A stretch of 64,000 nucleotides of DNA from CAVVEC01 sp963747105. Lineage in GTDB: Bacteria; Acidobacteriota; Terriglobia; Terriglobales; Acidobacteriaceae. Positions 7,793 through 17,096 of this stretch are shown piece after piece; the stretch's first letter is position 1, and each line of letters starts with the position of its first letter. Below the pieces are notes generated by a model that was not told the origin of the DNA, ran no database searches, and saw nothing but the letters and a program-made list of their open reading frames with translations. The stretch lies in contig CAVVEC010000009.1 of the NCBI GenBank assembly GCA_963747105.1, forward strand, positions 1-64,000. Reading direction: 5' to 3'. Made by a program: the position numbers and the translations under genes.

Positions 7793-9412
7793 GTGAAGTC
7801 GGAGTGTTTGCCGTTCAGCCAAATTCCGCATACGACGCGGCTGTTCGCCGACTTCCTCGCAGATTTCCCCAAGGTGCAGCAGTTTTATCCCCGGTCTTCT
7901 CATTTCAACGAGTGGTTTAAGGATGAGGCGGCGACCATAGTGTATGACACGGAGCGCCGGGAGGCTGTTTCTGCGATCCTCGAGCGCCAGAATCAATCCT
8001 GGGGCGCTTCGCTCGAAGTCCTGAAAAACATCGCCCGGCTTCGCGCCGGCGCCGCAGCGGTGGTTACCGGTCAGCAAGTCGGACTCCTCGGCGGCCCGCT
8101 GTTTGCGATTTTCAAGGCGTTGACTGCGGTTAAATTGGCCGACCAGGCGACTCAGGTTGGCGTGGACTGTGTGCCTGTATTCTGGCTGGCTACGGAAGAT
8201 CACGATCTCGCCGAGGTCAATCAGGTTGCCATTCCCGCAGCCGACGCCGCTCTGCAGAAGTTAACCGCGCCAGTGCAAGGCGTGCCCGATGCGCCGGTTG
8301 GAAGCGTAACCTTCGGCCCGGAAATTCAGCCGATCGTGGACGCGGCCATCGCTTTGTTGGGAGATACCGAGCTTACGACTTTTCTGCGCGAAGCCTACCG
8401 CCCGGGGGAAAATTTCGGCAGCGCCTTCGCCCGTTTGTTCGCCCGCCTGTTTGCCGACTGGGGCGTGATTCTGCTGGATGCCTCGGACCCCGAACTCCAC
8501 CGCATTGCCGAACCAATGTACCGCAAAGCAATCGAGCACGCCGCCAGCCTGGATGACGCTCTGCTCGCTCGCGGCCAGCGACTGGAAGCGGCGGGCTACC
8601 ATCAGCAAGTTAAGGTTACACCCTCTTCAACGTTGCTGTTCACGCGCCGCGACGGGGCGCGTGTCCCGGTTCACCGCCGCGTGAACGGAAACGGAAGCAC
8701 CGATTTTCTGGTTGAGGACGAAAGAATTTCTCAGACCGAGCTGTCGCGTCGCATCGGATCAGTGCCGCACGAGTTCAGTCCCAACGTCTTGCTGCGGCCG
8801 GTTGTCCAGGACTATCTGCTGCCGACTCTGGCCTACACCGGCGGCGCCGCCGAGGTCGCCTACTTCGCGCAGGCGTCGGTCGTTTACCAGGCACTGTTGG
8901 GCAGAGTCACGCCGGTGGTTCCGCGCTTCTCTGCCACTATTGTGGAGCCAAAGCCCCATTCCCTATTGCAGCGCTACGGACTTGGCCTGCCTGACCTTTT
9001 TCAGGGCCCCGACCAGTTGCGTGAGCGTCTGGCGGCTCAGACGCTGCCCCCCGAGCTACAGGCAGCTTTCGACCACGCGGAGGCTTCTCTGGACGAATCT
9101 CTAGGGGCGGTCAGCGACGCACTCACCCGCCTGGACAAGACTTTAGTCGAAGCCGCCACTAATGCCGGATCCAAGATGCGCCACCAGCTCGACGGCTTGC
9201 GTTCACGGGCCGCACGTGCCGAGTTGCGCCAAAGCGAAGTCCTCGCTCGCCACGCCGCGCTGTGGAGTAACGCGCTGTATCCCAACAAAACTCTGCAAGA
9301 ACGCGAGATCGCCGGGATCTATTTCGTCGCGCGCCACGGGCTGGACCTTCTGCGCACCCTTTACGATGCCATGCACACCGATTGCCTGGATCACCAGGTG
9401 ATCTCACTCTAA
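7793..9412 (+). CDS. bshC: putative bacillithiol synthase BshC
   Basis: A 539-residue BshC-family protein, the enzyme proposed to add cysteine to GlcN-malate in the last step of bacillithiol synthesis. It shows the Rossmann-like core (VVTGQQVGLLGGPLFAIFKA, VFWLATEDHDLAEVNQ), a LLRPVVQDYLLPTLAYTGG block and a C-terminal coiled coil (about 420-500). I chose the GTG at 7793 because AGGAG lies seven bases upstream and BshC proteins begin close to ECLPFSQIPHTT; an ATG at 7736 would add 19 residues. The gene is intact and stands alone. Confidence 0.9.
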   Translation: MKSECLPFSQIPHTTRLFADFLADFPKVQQFYPRSSHFNEWFKDEAATIVYDTERREAVSAILERQNQSWGASLEVLKNIARLRAGAAAVVTGQQVGLLGGPLFAIFKALTAVKLADQATQVGVDCVPVFWLATEDHDLAEVNQVAIPAADAALQKLTAPVQGVPDAPVGSVTFGPEIQPIVDAAIALLGDTELTTFLREAYRPGENFGSAFARLFARLFADWGVILLDASDPELHRIAEPMYRKAIEHAASLDDALLARGQRLEAAGYHQQVKVTPSSTLLFTRRDGARVPVHRRVNGNGSTDFLVEDERISQTELSRRIGSVPHEFSPNVLLRPVVQDYLLPTLAYTGGAAEVAYFAQASVVYQALLGRVTPVVPRFSATIVEPKPHSLLQRYGLGLPDLFQGPDQLRERLAAQTLPPELQAAFDHAEASLDESLGAVSDALTRLDKTLVEAATNAGSKMRHQLDGLRSRAARAELRQSEVLARHAALWSNALYPNKTLQEREIAGIYFVARHGLDLLRTLYDAMHTDCLDHQVISL

Positions 9413-9424
9413 GTCAACCCAATT

Positions 9425-9510
9425 GTCATTCCGAGCGTAGCGAGGAATCTGCAGTTGCTTGGAGCCACCGAAAATGCAGATTCCTCGCGCCAAGTGTGCG
9501 CGCTCGGAAT
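9425..9510. repeat. inverted GTCATTCCGAG...GGAATCTGC repeat pair
   Basis: Two copies of an ATTCCGAGCG...CGAGGAATCTGC unit face each other between bshC and the HAD gene. Another copy lies at 24382-24420. They belong to the dispersed intergenic repeat class seen throughout the window. Confidence 0.75.
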
Positions 9511-9518
9511 ATGCATTC

Positions 9519-10199
9519 TCAACGGAAGTGTTCCAACAGCTTCGCTTCCAACTCCTCCAGCGACTCGACGCGTGGCAGGCCGGATTCCCGGTACGCCCCG
9601 GCCACATCAAACAACATGGCTTGCATGCCCACTCGGGTTGCGCCCAGATAATCCACCGAATACACGTCGCCCACGTACAGGCTTTGCTCCGCCACTGTGT
9701 TCATTTCGCGCAGCGCTGCCTCGAAAATAGCGGGATGCGGCTTCTCGTACCCCACCACGCCCGAATCAATGATGGCGTCGAAACAATCAGCGATCCCGTA
9801 GCGCTCGAGAAGCGCAACGATCTTGCCATCGGCATTGGAAATTACGCCGAGCGGGAAGCGCCGCCGAACACGTTGCAGAATCTCTCGCGTGCCGGGACGC
9901 ATGTCGCCCCAGTTGGCGGAAATGCGCGTGGCATTCAGCAGGACATCGCGCAGAGCGTCATCCTGGATGCGAAGTTCATCAAGCAGGTGCGAGTAGAAGA
10001 TGTACCAGAAGCTGTGATCGGCCTTGCCTTCCCGCATGATCGTGTCGAATTCTTGTTTGGTTCTGCGCTCGATGGCGTGCAGTTGCTCCAGACTCGGCGT
10101 CAGCTTTCGTTCGTGCAAGGGAGCCAGAATAATGCGCCGGTCAGGGAAGAGCAGAGTATTGCCGACGTCGAAGAAGATTGCTTTCAGCTCGGTGGGCAT
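9519..10199 (-). CDS. HAD-superfamily hydrolase
   Basis: A 226-residue HAD phosphatase. Motif I is FFDVGNTLL near residue 10, motif II GVISNAD near 119, motif III YEKPHPAIF near 152 and motif IV YVGDVYSVDYLGA near 176; the helical cap between motifs I and II marks it as subfamily I. The nearest well-known relatives are YjjG-like nucleotidases and phosphoglycolate-phosphatase-like proteins, but the substrate cannot be told from sequence. It is intact and monocistronic, tail to tail with bshC. Confidence 0.85.
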   Translation of the reverse strand: MPTELKAIFFDVGNTLLFPDRRIILAPLHERKLTPSLEQLHAIERRTKQEFDTIMREGKADHSFWYIFYSHLLDELRIQDDALRDVLLNATRISANWGDMRPGTREILQRVRRRFPLGVISNADGKIVALLERYGIADCFDAIIDSGVVGYEKPHPAIFEAALREMNTVAEQSLYVGDVYSVDYLGATRVGMQAMLFDVAGAYRESGLPRVESLEELEAKLLEHFR

Positions 10200-10304
10200 G
10201 CCCTCTCATATTCCCATGCCGCACGGATGAATGGCTACTTGAAACGAAGTGGCGCTTCCCAGGGGACAACACAAGCCAATCAGTGGCGCGGAGCATGGCT
10301 CCGT

Positions 10305-10646
10305 CTACGAATCCAGAGGCTCGATGTTTTCCACGTGAATCAGGTTGGTGTTCATATCGAGCTTGCCGGTGACCTTCACCCGCTTGCCCTCAAACTGCTT
10401 GGCCTTGTCTTGATCATCGAGTTCGTAGTTGATGTTCCCGGCCGAATCCTTCAACACAAGTTTATTGGCCACCTTGACGATGGTGCCGGTATAAGCGTTA
10501 TCGGCCTGGGCTTGTGGGTCAGTTTGCTGGGGAGCGGTGGATGGCTGCTGCGGATCGGCTTGTTGCGCCTTCGCACGAGGCGCGAGGGACAGCACGCTCA
10601 CGGTGACTGCCACGGCGAGCGAAAGACGCAGTAAAAAATTCCTCAT
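10305..10646 (-). CDS. DUF5818-type exported protein
   Basis: A 113-residue secreted protein. Residues 1-28 are a signal peptide ending in AKAQ, then a Gln/Pro-rich linker, then a compact beta domain (TGTIVKVANKLVLKD, YELDDQDKAKQFEGKRVKVTGKL) that resembles the OB-like DUF5818 domain common in acidobacteria. The ATG at 10646 has a GGAGGTT ribosome site five bases upstream; a longer frame upstream is not credible. Its role is unknown. Confidence 0.75.
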   Translation of the reverse strand: MRNFLLRLSLAVAVTVSVLSLAPRAKAQQADPQQPSTAPQQTDPQAQADNAYTGTIVKVANKLVLKDSAGNINYELDDQDKAKQFEGKRVKVTGKLDMNTNLIHVENIEPLDS

Positions 10647-10905
10647 CACGAACCTCCAATAGTTTTGAATTTGTGTTACAGCCGTAGGAGAGAGCAACAA
10701 CTGTGCCATTCCCGCAAGGCGAGCGGTTTGTTGCAGATGGGATTACGAGCGTCGCCCGCGACCGCAAGCCCAGCGTGGAAATTTTCACCAGCGAGGGAAG
10801 TTCTTCGCATGAAGCGGAACTGGTGAGCGACACGAGGAGGCACGAAAAAAGTACATTGCACCTGGAAGAGAGGTGCAGTCGAAAACACCGCAGGCAGGAT
10901 GCGGG

Positions 10906-11127
10906 CTAAGCTTCGGAGTCGTGGTCTCGGTCGCGACGCGTGCCATATCGGATCGCTATCCCCATGCCTAGCGTCATAAACCCCACCGGCGGAACCAGCA
11001 AAACCAGAACTCCGCGGCTGATGGCGCGCTGGCCCGTCTTTGGTTGTGCCGGCTGGCGGTGCTGTAGCACATGGCGCAGCCCTGGCCGAAAGCGGGACCG
11101 GCCCAGAGCAGCAAAAACCCACAGCAT
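10906..11127 (-). CDS. small exported CxxC protein of the cytochrome oxidase operon, frameshifted
   Basis: After correction of two apparent indels this reads as a small membrane-associated protein: a signal-like helix (LMLWVFAALGG...AFGQG), a GCAMCYSTAS motif with a CxxC pair, a GQRAISRGVLVLLVPPVGFM helix and a basic tail (YGTRRDRDHDSEA). The ATG at 11127 overlaps the stop of the upstream subunit IV gene (TGATG). It is the last gene of the oxidase operon. A role in oxidase assembly or metal handling is a guess from position and the cysteine pair. Confidence 0.5.
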   Translation of the reverse strand: MLWVFAALGRSRFRPGLRHVLQHRQPAQPKTGQRAISRGVLVLLVPPVGFMTLGMGIAIRYGTRRDRDHDSEA

Positions 11128-11457
11128 CAGACCAGGCGTAGTTTCATCGCACTCCCAGTTGCACGATGCGCTGCGGCATCCGCGAAAAAGATGCACATCA
11201 GGCACAGGCAGAGCGCACACCGCGATCATCATCACCCACTTCATGGCGGCGATCTCATACTTCAAGTGCATGAAGTAGCCGATGATCAGCGCCGATTTGA
11301 TGACCGAAAGCACCATCAGCGCTTCCAGCATCTGCACGGGCTGAAAGACCTGCTGGTAGGCCAGCACCACCTCCACCGCGGTCAGCAGGAGCAGCACTCC
11401 CCAGACCCAGAAATATTGCCCCTTGCCTTCATCATGCGTCGTTGCGACGTCGTGCAT
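11127..11457 (-). CDS. cytochrome c oxidase subunit IV-like protein (CyoD/COX4 type)
   Basis: A protein of about 110 residues with three predicted helices (FWVWGVLLLLTAVEVVLAY, MLEALMVLSVIKSALIIGYFMHLKYE, KWVMMIAVCAL), the pattern of bacterial subunit IV; the IKSALIIGYFMHLKYE segment is typical. One extra base near 11205 breaks the frame before the third helix ends; the corrected end overlaps the next start. It follows the second subunit III gene by 30 bp in a minus-strand operon. Confidence 0.8.
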
Positions 11458-11487
11458 CGTGAAATCTCTCCCTCTTAGCCTCTTGCG

Positions 11488-12251
11488 TTACTTCACCCGC
11501 GTGGACATCAAGTACACCAGCGGGAAGATGAACATCCACACCAAATCCACAAAGTGCCAGTACAGGCCCGCGATCTCCACGTCGTGCGCGTCGTAGTCTT
11601 TCGGCTTAAGAAACAGAATCACCGCCGCGACGACGCGCCGATCAGCAGCACATGGGCGCCCATGTGAAACACATTGTCCGCCGGAGTGGCCAACCACGCC
11701 AGCCAGCCAGAGTACCAGCAGAATCGGCAGAAACTTCTTGCGCAGCGCAACCACGCCCAGATAGATCACGCCGATGGTCACGTGCAGCATGTGCATGCCG
11801 GTCAGAGTAAAAAATGTCCCGCCGAACTGCGGGCACCGTCGCGGCCCAGGGATTTCTTGAATGGCGTCATGCCTTCGGCGATCAGCTTGGCTCCATTCCA
11901 TGCCGTGCAGCACGATGAAAGCCGAGCCGAACAGCATAGTGAACAGAATCCAGTTGCGCGTCCAGCTGCGGTCGCCGCGCCGCGCCGCCAGCACTGCCAG
12001 CACCATGGTCAGCGAACTGGAGAGCAGGCACGCCGGTCATGATCGTGGCATTGATGATGCTCTCTTTGCCGAAAGGCGTGGGCCAGTCCGGGATTGGAAA
12101 TGCGTCCGTAGCTGTAGGCAAACAGCAGCGCTCCGAAGGTCAGCGTGTCGGAGAGCAGGAACAGCCACATCCCAATTTTCTTGGAATAGGTGCCAAACAG
12201 CGATGGCTCGTAAACTTCCGCCACCCCGTGCTGCACCGCAATGTCAGCCAT
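11488..12251 (-). CDS. cytochrome c oxidase subunit III, second copy, frameshifted
   Basis: A heme-copper oxidase subunit III of about 250 residues, read across several frames with breaks near 12120, 11890, 11845 and 11690. The N terminus (EVYEPSLFGTYSKKIGMWLFLLSDTLTFGALLFAY), the FGGTFFTLTGMHMLHVTIG segment and the C-terminal EIAGLYWHFVDLVWMFIFPLVYL helix are diagnostic. It is the second of two adjacent, divergent subunit III genes, as in several acidobacterial and other caa3-like operons. The indels are probably sequence errors because every conserved segment is present once and in order. Confidence 0.8.
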
Positions 12252-12278
12252 GTTTTCGGTCTCCTCTGAGTTTCGTGT

Positions 12279-12304
12279 GGCGCGGGCGCCCCCGTCCCGC
12301 GTGT
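12279..12304. repeat. GC-rich hairpin repeat between the two subunit III genes
   Basis: A TGTGGCGCGGGCGCCCC unit forms a GC palindrome. The same unit occurs at 13078-13107 in the next intergenic gap of this operon, and related forms lie at 54461 and 57359. Confidence 0.65.
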
Positions 12305-12314
12305 TCTTGCTTAC

Positions 12315-13068
12315 CTACCGCATAAACCACAGCAGCGCAAAAATATAGACCCACAGCAAAAACATGAAATGCCAGTACCAGGCGGTGACATCCACCACAA
12401 TCCGCCGCGCTTCCACCGGCTTGTGCAACAGCGAAACGGTCGCCGCGTATAGCAGCACCAACAATGCCGCCCGTCAGGTGGACCCCGTGAGCCGCCGTCA
12501 GCAGATAGACGAACGAACTGCTCGGCGCTGGTGGCCACATAAAATCCACGGTCCGCCAATTCCCGCCAGGCCATCCACTGTCCGGCCAGGAATCCGACTC
12601 CCAACACAACCGTCACTGCCAGCCAGGGAAAACCGCTTTCCCGGCCCAGCGAAACTCCTGGAATCGACTCGCACCGGAGCCAGAGCCGCCTGCCGCGTAA
12701 TCTGCCGCCGCGCCAGTTCCGCCGTGACACTGCTCGGCAACAGCAGCCGGGTATTCATCAGCAACATCGCCAGCGGCAGATTCACCGTGAATCCAGTCGC
12801 GAACATAAGTGCTGGTGCGTTCGTCAAAAGTTGGCAATCCCTGGCGAACAATATAGGCGCTGGTCAGCGACACAAAAAGCATGGTGATCGGAGACGCTTG
12901 CCACCGCCAGCCCCAAACGGGCCCGCCGCAGGCGCTGCTCCATAGTCGGGAGAGCCATCGCCCCGCGGCCGCCATCGCCGCCGCCACGATAACCGGAGGG
13001 AGGCGTATGCCTCCACCCTGCCCGGCTTCGCCGACGCGCACCGAAATGTGGGGATTGAAAGTTGCCAT
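12315..13068 (-). CDS. cytochrome c oxidase subunit III, first copy, frameshifted
   Basis: A COX3-family protein of about 250 residues spread over three frames with at least four indels. Recognisable pieces in order are ITMLFVSLTSAYIVRQG, LPLAMLLMNTRLLLPSS, SGFPWLAVTVVLGVGFLAGQW, FVYLLTAAHGVHLTGG and a final WHFMFLLWV-type helix. It starts at the ATG at 13068 just after coxA. It forms the non-catalytic core subunit of the terminal oxidase in the inner membrane. It is very different from the second copy at 11488, so the pair is ancient. Confidence 0.75.
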
Positions 13069-13077
13069 AATGCCTCG

Positions 13078-13107
13078 TGTGGCGCGGGCGCCCCGCCCGT
13101 GCGGTTG
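13078..13107. repeat. GC-rich hairpin repeat between coxA and subunit III
   Basis: The same GTGTGGCGCGGGCGCCCC unit as at 12279 lies in the short gap between coxA and the first subunit III gene. An intra-operon position suggests either insertion into spacers or a role in mRNA processing or stability. Confidence 0.65.
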
Positions 13108-13111
13108 TTCG

Positions 13112-14850
13112 CTAATGCGCTGGCCACCTCGCCGGATCCGTCTGCATCACGTAATCCTCGGCCGCGCCCGGCACACTGTACTCATACGGCCCGTGGTACA
13201 CCACCGGCGTATGTCCGCCAAAATTGTCATGCGGAGGCGGCGTCGCCGTCGTCCACTCCAGCGTCGTCGCTTCCCAGGGATTGTCGCTCGCCTTCGGCCC
13301 CTTGAACATGCTCCAGAACAAATTGATGACAGAAGATGAACTGCGCCGACGATGGTAATAATCGCCGCATAGGTGATGAACGTGTTCAGCGGGATCAGAT
13401 GGTGCAGATAAGCCAACTCGGTAAACTGTGAATAGCGCCGCGGCTGTCCCGCCATCCCCAGATAGTGCATCGGCATGAAGATGGCAGTAAGTGCCGATCA
13501 GCGTGATCACGAAGTGAACCTTGCCCAGCGTCTCGTTCATCATCCGGCCAAACATCTTGGGGAACCAGTAGTAAGTCCCGGCAAAAATGCCGAAGATCGC
13601 CGCCACGCCCATGATCAGGTGGAAATGCGCCACCACGAAGGCGGTATCGTGCAGAGGAATATCCAGCACCGGCTGCGCCAGGAATGGCCCGCTCAGTCCG
13701 CCGGAAACGAACAGCGAAACGAAGCCGATGGCAAACAGCATCGGGGTTTGGAAGCGAATCTTAGCGTGATAAAGCGTGCCCAGCCAGTTGAACGTCTTGA
13801 TCGCCGAGGGCACGCCGATCGCCATGGTCATGATGGAGAAGGCAAACGCCGAGTAGGGGCTCATGCCCGCTCATGAACATGTGGTGTCCCCACACCATGA
13901 AGCCCAGAATGCCGATGGCCATGATGGCGTACACCATGGCCTCGATATCCGAAAATCGGCTTGCGCGCGAAAGTGGACAGCAACTGCGACGCCACGCCCA
14001 TGCCCGGCAGAATGGCGATGTAAACCTCCGGATGTCCGAAGAACCAGAACAGGTGCTGCCACAACAACGGTGAGCCGCCTTTGTGCCCCATCACCTGCCC
14101 ATTCACCACCACCAGGGGAACGTAGAAACTGGTGCCGAGATTGCGGTCGAGCAGCAACAGAATGCCCGCCGAGAGCAGCACGCCAAACGCCAGCAGCCCC
14201 AGAATCGCCGTGATGAACCATGCCCAGCACGTCAGCGGCATGCGCATCATGGTCATGCCCTTGGCGCGCAGGTCGAGCGTGGTGGTGATGAAGTTCAGCG
14301 CGCCCATCAGCGACGCAATGCAGAAGATGGCGATGCTGGTGATCCACAAATCCGCGCCCAGTTGTTCACCTGGCCCCGAATTGGTCAGCGCGCTGAGCGG
14401 CGCGTATCCCGTCCAGCCATGCAGCGGAGCGCCGCCGGTCACGAAGAACGCCGCCAGCATCACCACGAAAGCCACAAACGTCGTCCAGAACGAAAGCATG
14501 TTCAGGACAGGAAACGCCATATCCGGCGCGCCGATCTGAATCGGCAGAAAATAATTTCCAAATCCGCCCTGCGGCGCCGTGGTCAGCACGAAGAACACCA
14601 TGATGGTGCCGTGCATGGTCAGCAGGCTGAGGTAGGTCTCGGGCTTGATCTCACCCACCAGCGGCAGAACCGCCGTCGGCCAAATCAGGTGGATGCGCAT
14701 CAGCAGCGACAAGAACATCCCGACAAACACCGCCATCAACGCCAGAAAGTAGTACTGAAGCCCGATGACTTTGTGGTCCAGACTGAAAACGTATTTGCGA
14801 ATGAAGCCCTGCGGGGCGGCGTGCGCGTGTACCGTAGCCGAGGTCGCCAT
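13112..14850 (-). CDS. ctaD: cytochrome c oxidase subunit I, frameshifted
   Basis: The catalytic subunit of a heme-copper oxidase, about 578 residues. It shows the heme ligand region LTMHGTIMVFF, the CuB site FFGHPEVYIAILPG with the cross-linked His-Tyr, and the HDTAFVVAHFHLI histidine cluster. Breaks near 13965, 13865, 13475 and 13325 divide it into frames, but all parts are present once. It reduces oxygen to water with proton pumping in the inner membrane. The ATG at 14850 overlaps the stop of subunit II (TAATG), so the two are translationally coupled. This is the aerobic respiratory gene set of the window. Confidence 0.9.
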
Positions 14851-15658
14851 TATTGTTTCTCTGCCTCCCGTGCTGCCAGCCATTTGTCGAAGTCTTCCTG
14901 GCTCACGACGTGAACCATGCCGTGCATCTTGTAGTGCCCCAGCCCGCACAGCTCGGCGCAGGCAATCTCGTACTCGCCAATTTCCGTGGGCGTGAAGTGC
15001 ATGTGGATTGCCAGTCCCGGCACTGCATCCTGCTTGAAGCGGAACGGACGGAACAAAGAAGCTGTGGATCACATCAACCGCCCGCAGCGTCAGATCGACT
15101 TGCCGGTTCACCGGCAAATACATCGTGCCGGTGACCACATCGTCCTTGGACTGCTGGGTCGGTAGTGTCCAGCCCCACCGCGGCTTCATTTCCCGCCGAG
15201 GGATCCATCAGCTTGGGATCGGTTCGCGCCGAATTTCCCGTCGCGCCCGGATAGCGGAAGTACCAGGCAAACTGCATCCCGGTAACCTCAACCGGGACCG
15301 AGCCCGCCTGCGCCGGCTCAAAGCGCTCGCTCGCCCAGACTGGCTTCCCATCAGATTCAGCCCAATAAAGAGGATGGCGGTCAAGCGTCGTCCACAGCAG
15401 CTCCAGCGTGGTATTGCCGTGGGAATACTCGAACCGGCGCGGCGACGGGCGGTCGCGATATTTCCATACCAGCCAGCCCAGCGCCCCCTGCGCCGCCACA
15501 AACACAACTCCCATCAGCACATAGGTCAATGCGAACTGATGGTCAATCCAGGGCGCGGCGTGGAAACCCCATGCGGCAACCACCAGGTTTTTGCGGCGAA
15601 GAAGTAGGTGCTGAAGAAGGTAATCAGCCAGATAATCAGCCAGCAGTGCCAGGCCCAT
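14850..15658 (-). CDS. ctaC: cytochrome c oxidase subunit II, frameshifted
   Basis: Subunit II of the oxidase, carrying the CuA electron-entry site. Two N-terminal helices (CWLIIWLITFFSTYFFA, LTYVLMGVVFVAAQGALGWLV) precede a periplasmic cupredoxin domain with MQFAWYFRYPG, VIHSFFVPS and the CuA motif CAELCGLGHYKM. No CxxCH heme site follows, so it is a plain rather than a fused caa3 subunit. Breaks occur near 15655, 15568, 15150 and 15070. The ATG at 15658 has a GGGGAGGT ribosome site; removing one G right after it gives MAWHCWLII, the expected start. It heads the operon. Confidence 0.85.
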
Positions 15659-15984
15659 CTACCAGACCTCCCCAGGATAGTGGTTTGGGCATTCGTTGCA
15701 CCCCAATTCCAGAAACACAAAGAAATGGTTGGCCCCGGAGTCTATCACAGGAGGATGTGACGTATGCAAGCACCGATTGTGATGCTTGCTCGCTTGAACG
15801 ACCCTTGCTTGTCATCCCGAAAACTGTCGAGAGCCTGCTTTCCTGCTGTAGCGGCTGAATCTTGCGCCTTCAGCCGTCATTCTGTTCCCGCTCTGCTGTG
15901 TTCTGCAGTTCTCGACGCGGTACAATCCTCCCTTCATGCCGAGAAAAACTCACGGCCACGGCCACAGCACCCGTTACGTCCGTC
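15659..15984. other. divergent intergenic region between oxidase operon and thioesterase
   Basis: About 325 bp without a supported gene. It must contain the promoter of the oxidase operon (leftward), but I see no unambiguous promoter or operator. Confidence 0.4.
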
Positions 15985-16408
15985 ATGCAGAAGAACTACT
16001 GCTTCGCCTGCGGCAAGAACAATGCCGAAGGCATGCGCCTGAAGTTCACCTACGACGAAGAGCGCGATTGCTTTGTCTGCCGCTTCCGCCTGCAGCAAGC
16101 GCTACACCGGCCCGCCCGGACACGCCCACGGCGGAATTATCGCCACCATCCTCGACGAAGCCATGGGCAAGGTGAACAAGCTGCGCCACGTGGTCGCGCT
16201 GACCTCGCAAATCACGGTGGACTATTTGAAGCCCGTGCCGCTGAACCGGCCCCTCCGCGTGGAGTCGCGCGAAGTCAGGGTGAAGGGCCGGCGGCACATC
16301 AACATGGCAGAAATCCTCAATCAGAAAGGTGAAGTCCTCGCCAAAAGCCGCGGGCTGTTCATCTCGATTGATCCGCACAAGATGTTTGCCAAGTTCGTGG
16401 ACCGCTGA
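15985..16408 (+). CDS. PaaI/HotDog-fold thioesterase, frameshifted
   Basis: A HotDog-fold thioesterase of about 140 residues. It opens with a CFACGKNNAEGMRLKF motif (a cysteine pair followed by the family's GMRL signature), then GPPGHAHGGIIATILDEAMG, which holds the catalytic helix, then LKPVPLNRPLRVE. A single extra C near 16100 breaks the frame; removing it restores RLSKRYTGPPGHAHGG. It hydrolyses an acyl-CoA of unknown identity. Orientation is opposite to the oxidase operon, and the next gene is an unrelated YceI protein. Confidence 0.75.
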
Positions 16409-16486
16409 TCGTGATATCCGTTTGGGTCGCTCTCCGTCTAAGAGCAGACGAGAGTCGGGGCAAAGCGGTCTTTTGAGGAGGGCTGT

Positions 16487-17071
16487 ATGCGATGCCGGAA
16501 CTGCACAGTGCTGCTGGTCGTGCTGGCAACATTAAGTGCCAACGCAGGCGCGGCTCAACTGCCCATCGACAAGAATCACTCTAGCATCGCCTTCCACGTC
16601 CCCATTATGAATGGGATGTCGAAAGTCCATGGTAAGTTTACCGACTTCGACATCGAGCTTAACTACAACGATACCGATGTCGCCAAGTCCACCGTAAAGG
16701 CCACGATTAAGGTTCAGAGCATTGATACCGGCATCAAGGATCGCGATGACGATCTGCGGAGCGACGATTTCTTTGATGTGTCCAAGTTTCCGGACATTTC
16801 CTTCGAAAGCACGCGTGTCGAAAAACAGGATGGCCACCTGCTCGCCACCGGGACACTCACGATGCACGGGGTTTCCCATGAAATTGCCTTACCGGTCACC
16901 CAAACCGGCAGCTTCACTGATCCGAAGACCGGCAAGCAAGTGAGCGGTTTTGCGGCGAGCATCACCTTGAATCGGCGTGATTACGGAATTAACTGGACGC
17001 ACTCGGTGCTGGCGAATTTTGTGGGCGACGCAGTGGAGGTCGAACTTGAGGTGCTGACCAAACTGCACTGA
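16487..17071 (+). CDS. YceI-family periplasmic protein
   Basis: A 194-residue YceI protein, a lipocalin-like barrel that binds polyisoprenoid or similar lipids in the periplasm. A signal peptide ends near residue 24 (NAGAAQ). The diagnostic DKNHSSIAFHVPIM, KVHGKFTDFDIEL, SDDFFDVSKFPDISFEST and GTLTMHGVSHEIALPV segments follow, and the RRDYGINW motif is near the end. GGAGGG lies just upstream of the ATG at 16487. It is intact. A second, divergent YceI is at 29479. Confidence 0.9.
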   Translation: MRCRNCTVLLVVLATLSANAGAAQLPIDKNHSSIAFHVPIMNGMSKVHGKFTDFDIELNYNDTDVAKSTVKATIKVQSIDTGIKDRDDDLRSDDFFDVSKFPDISFESTRVEKQDGHLLATGTLTMHGVSHEIALPVTQTGSFTDPKTGKQVSGFAASITLNRRDYGINWTHSVLANFVGDAVEVELEVLTKLH

Positions 17072-17096
17072 TCTGGCTTCGCGCCGACGCTGGAAG

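Noticed and set aside
9459..10634. A 391-codon frame on the plus strand over the HAD and DUF5818 genes
   Set aside because: It runs antisense to two recognisable genes and through an intergenic repeat; no coherent domain.
14083..14913. A 276-codon plus-strand frame over coxA/coxB
   Set aside because: It is the antisense shadow of the oxidase genes, rich in Arg, His and Gln, with no domain.
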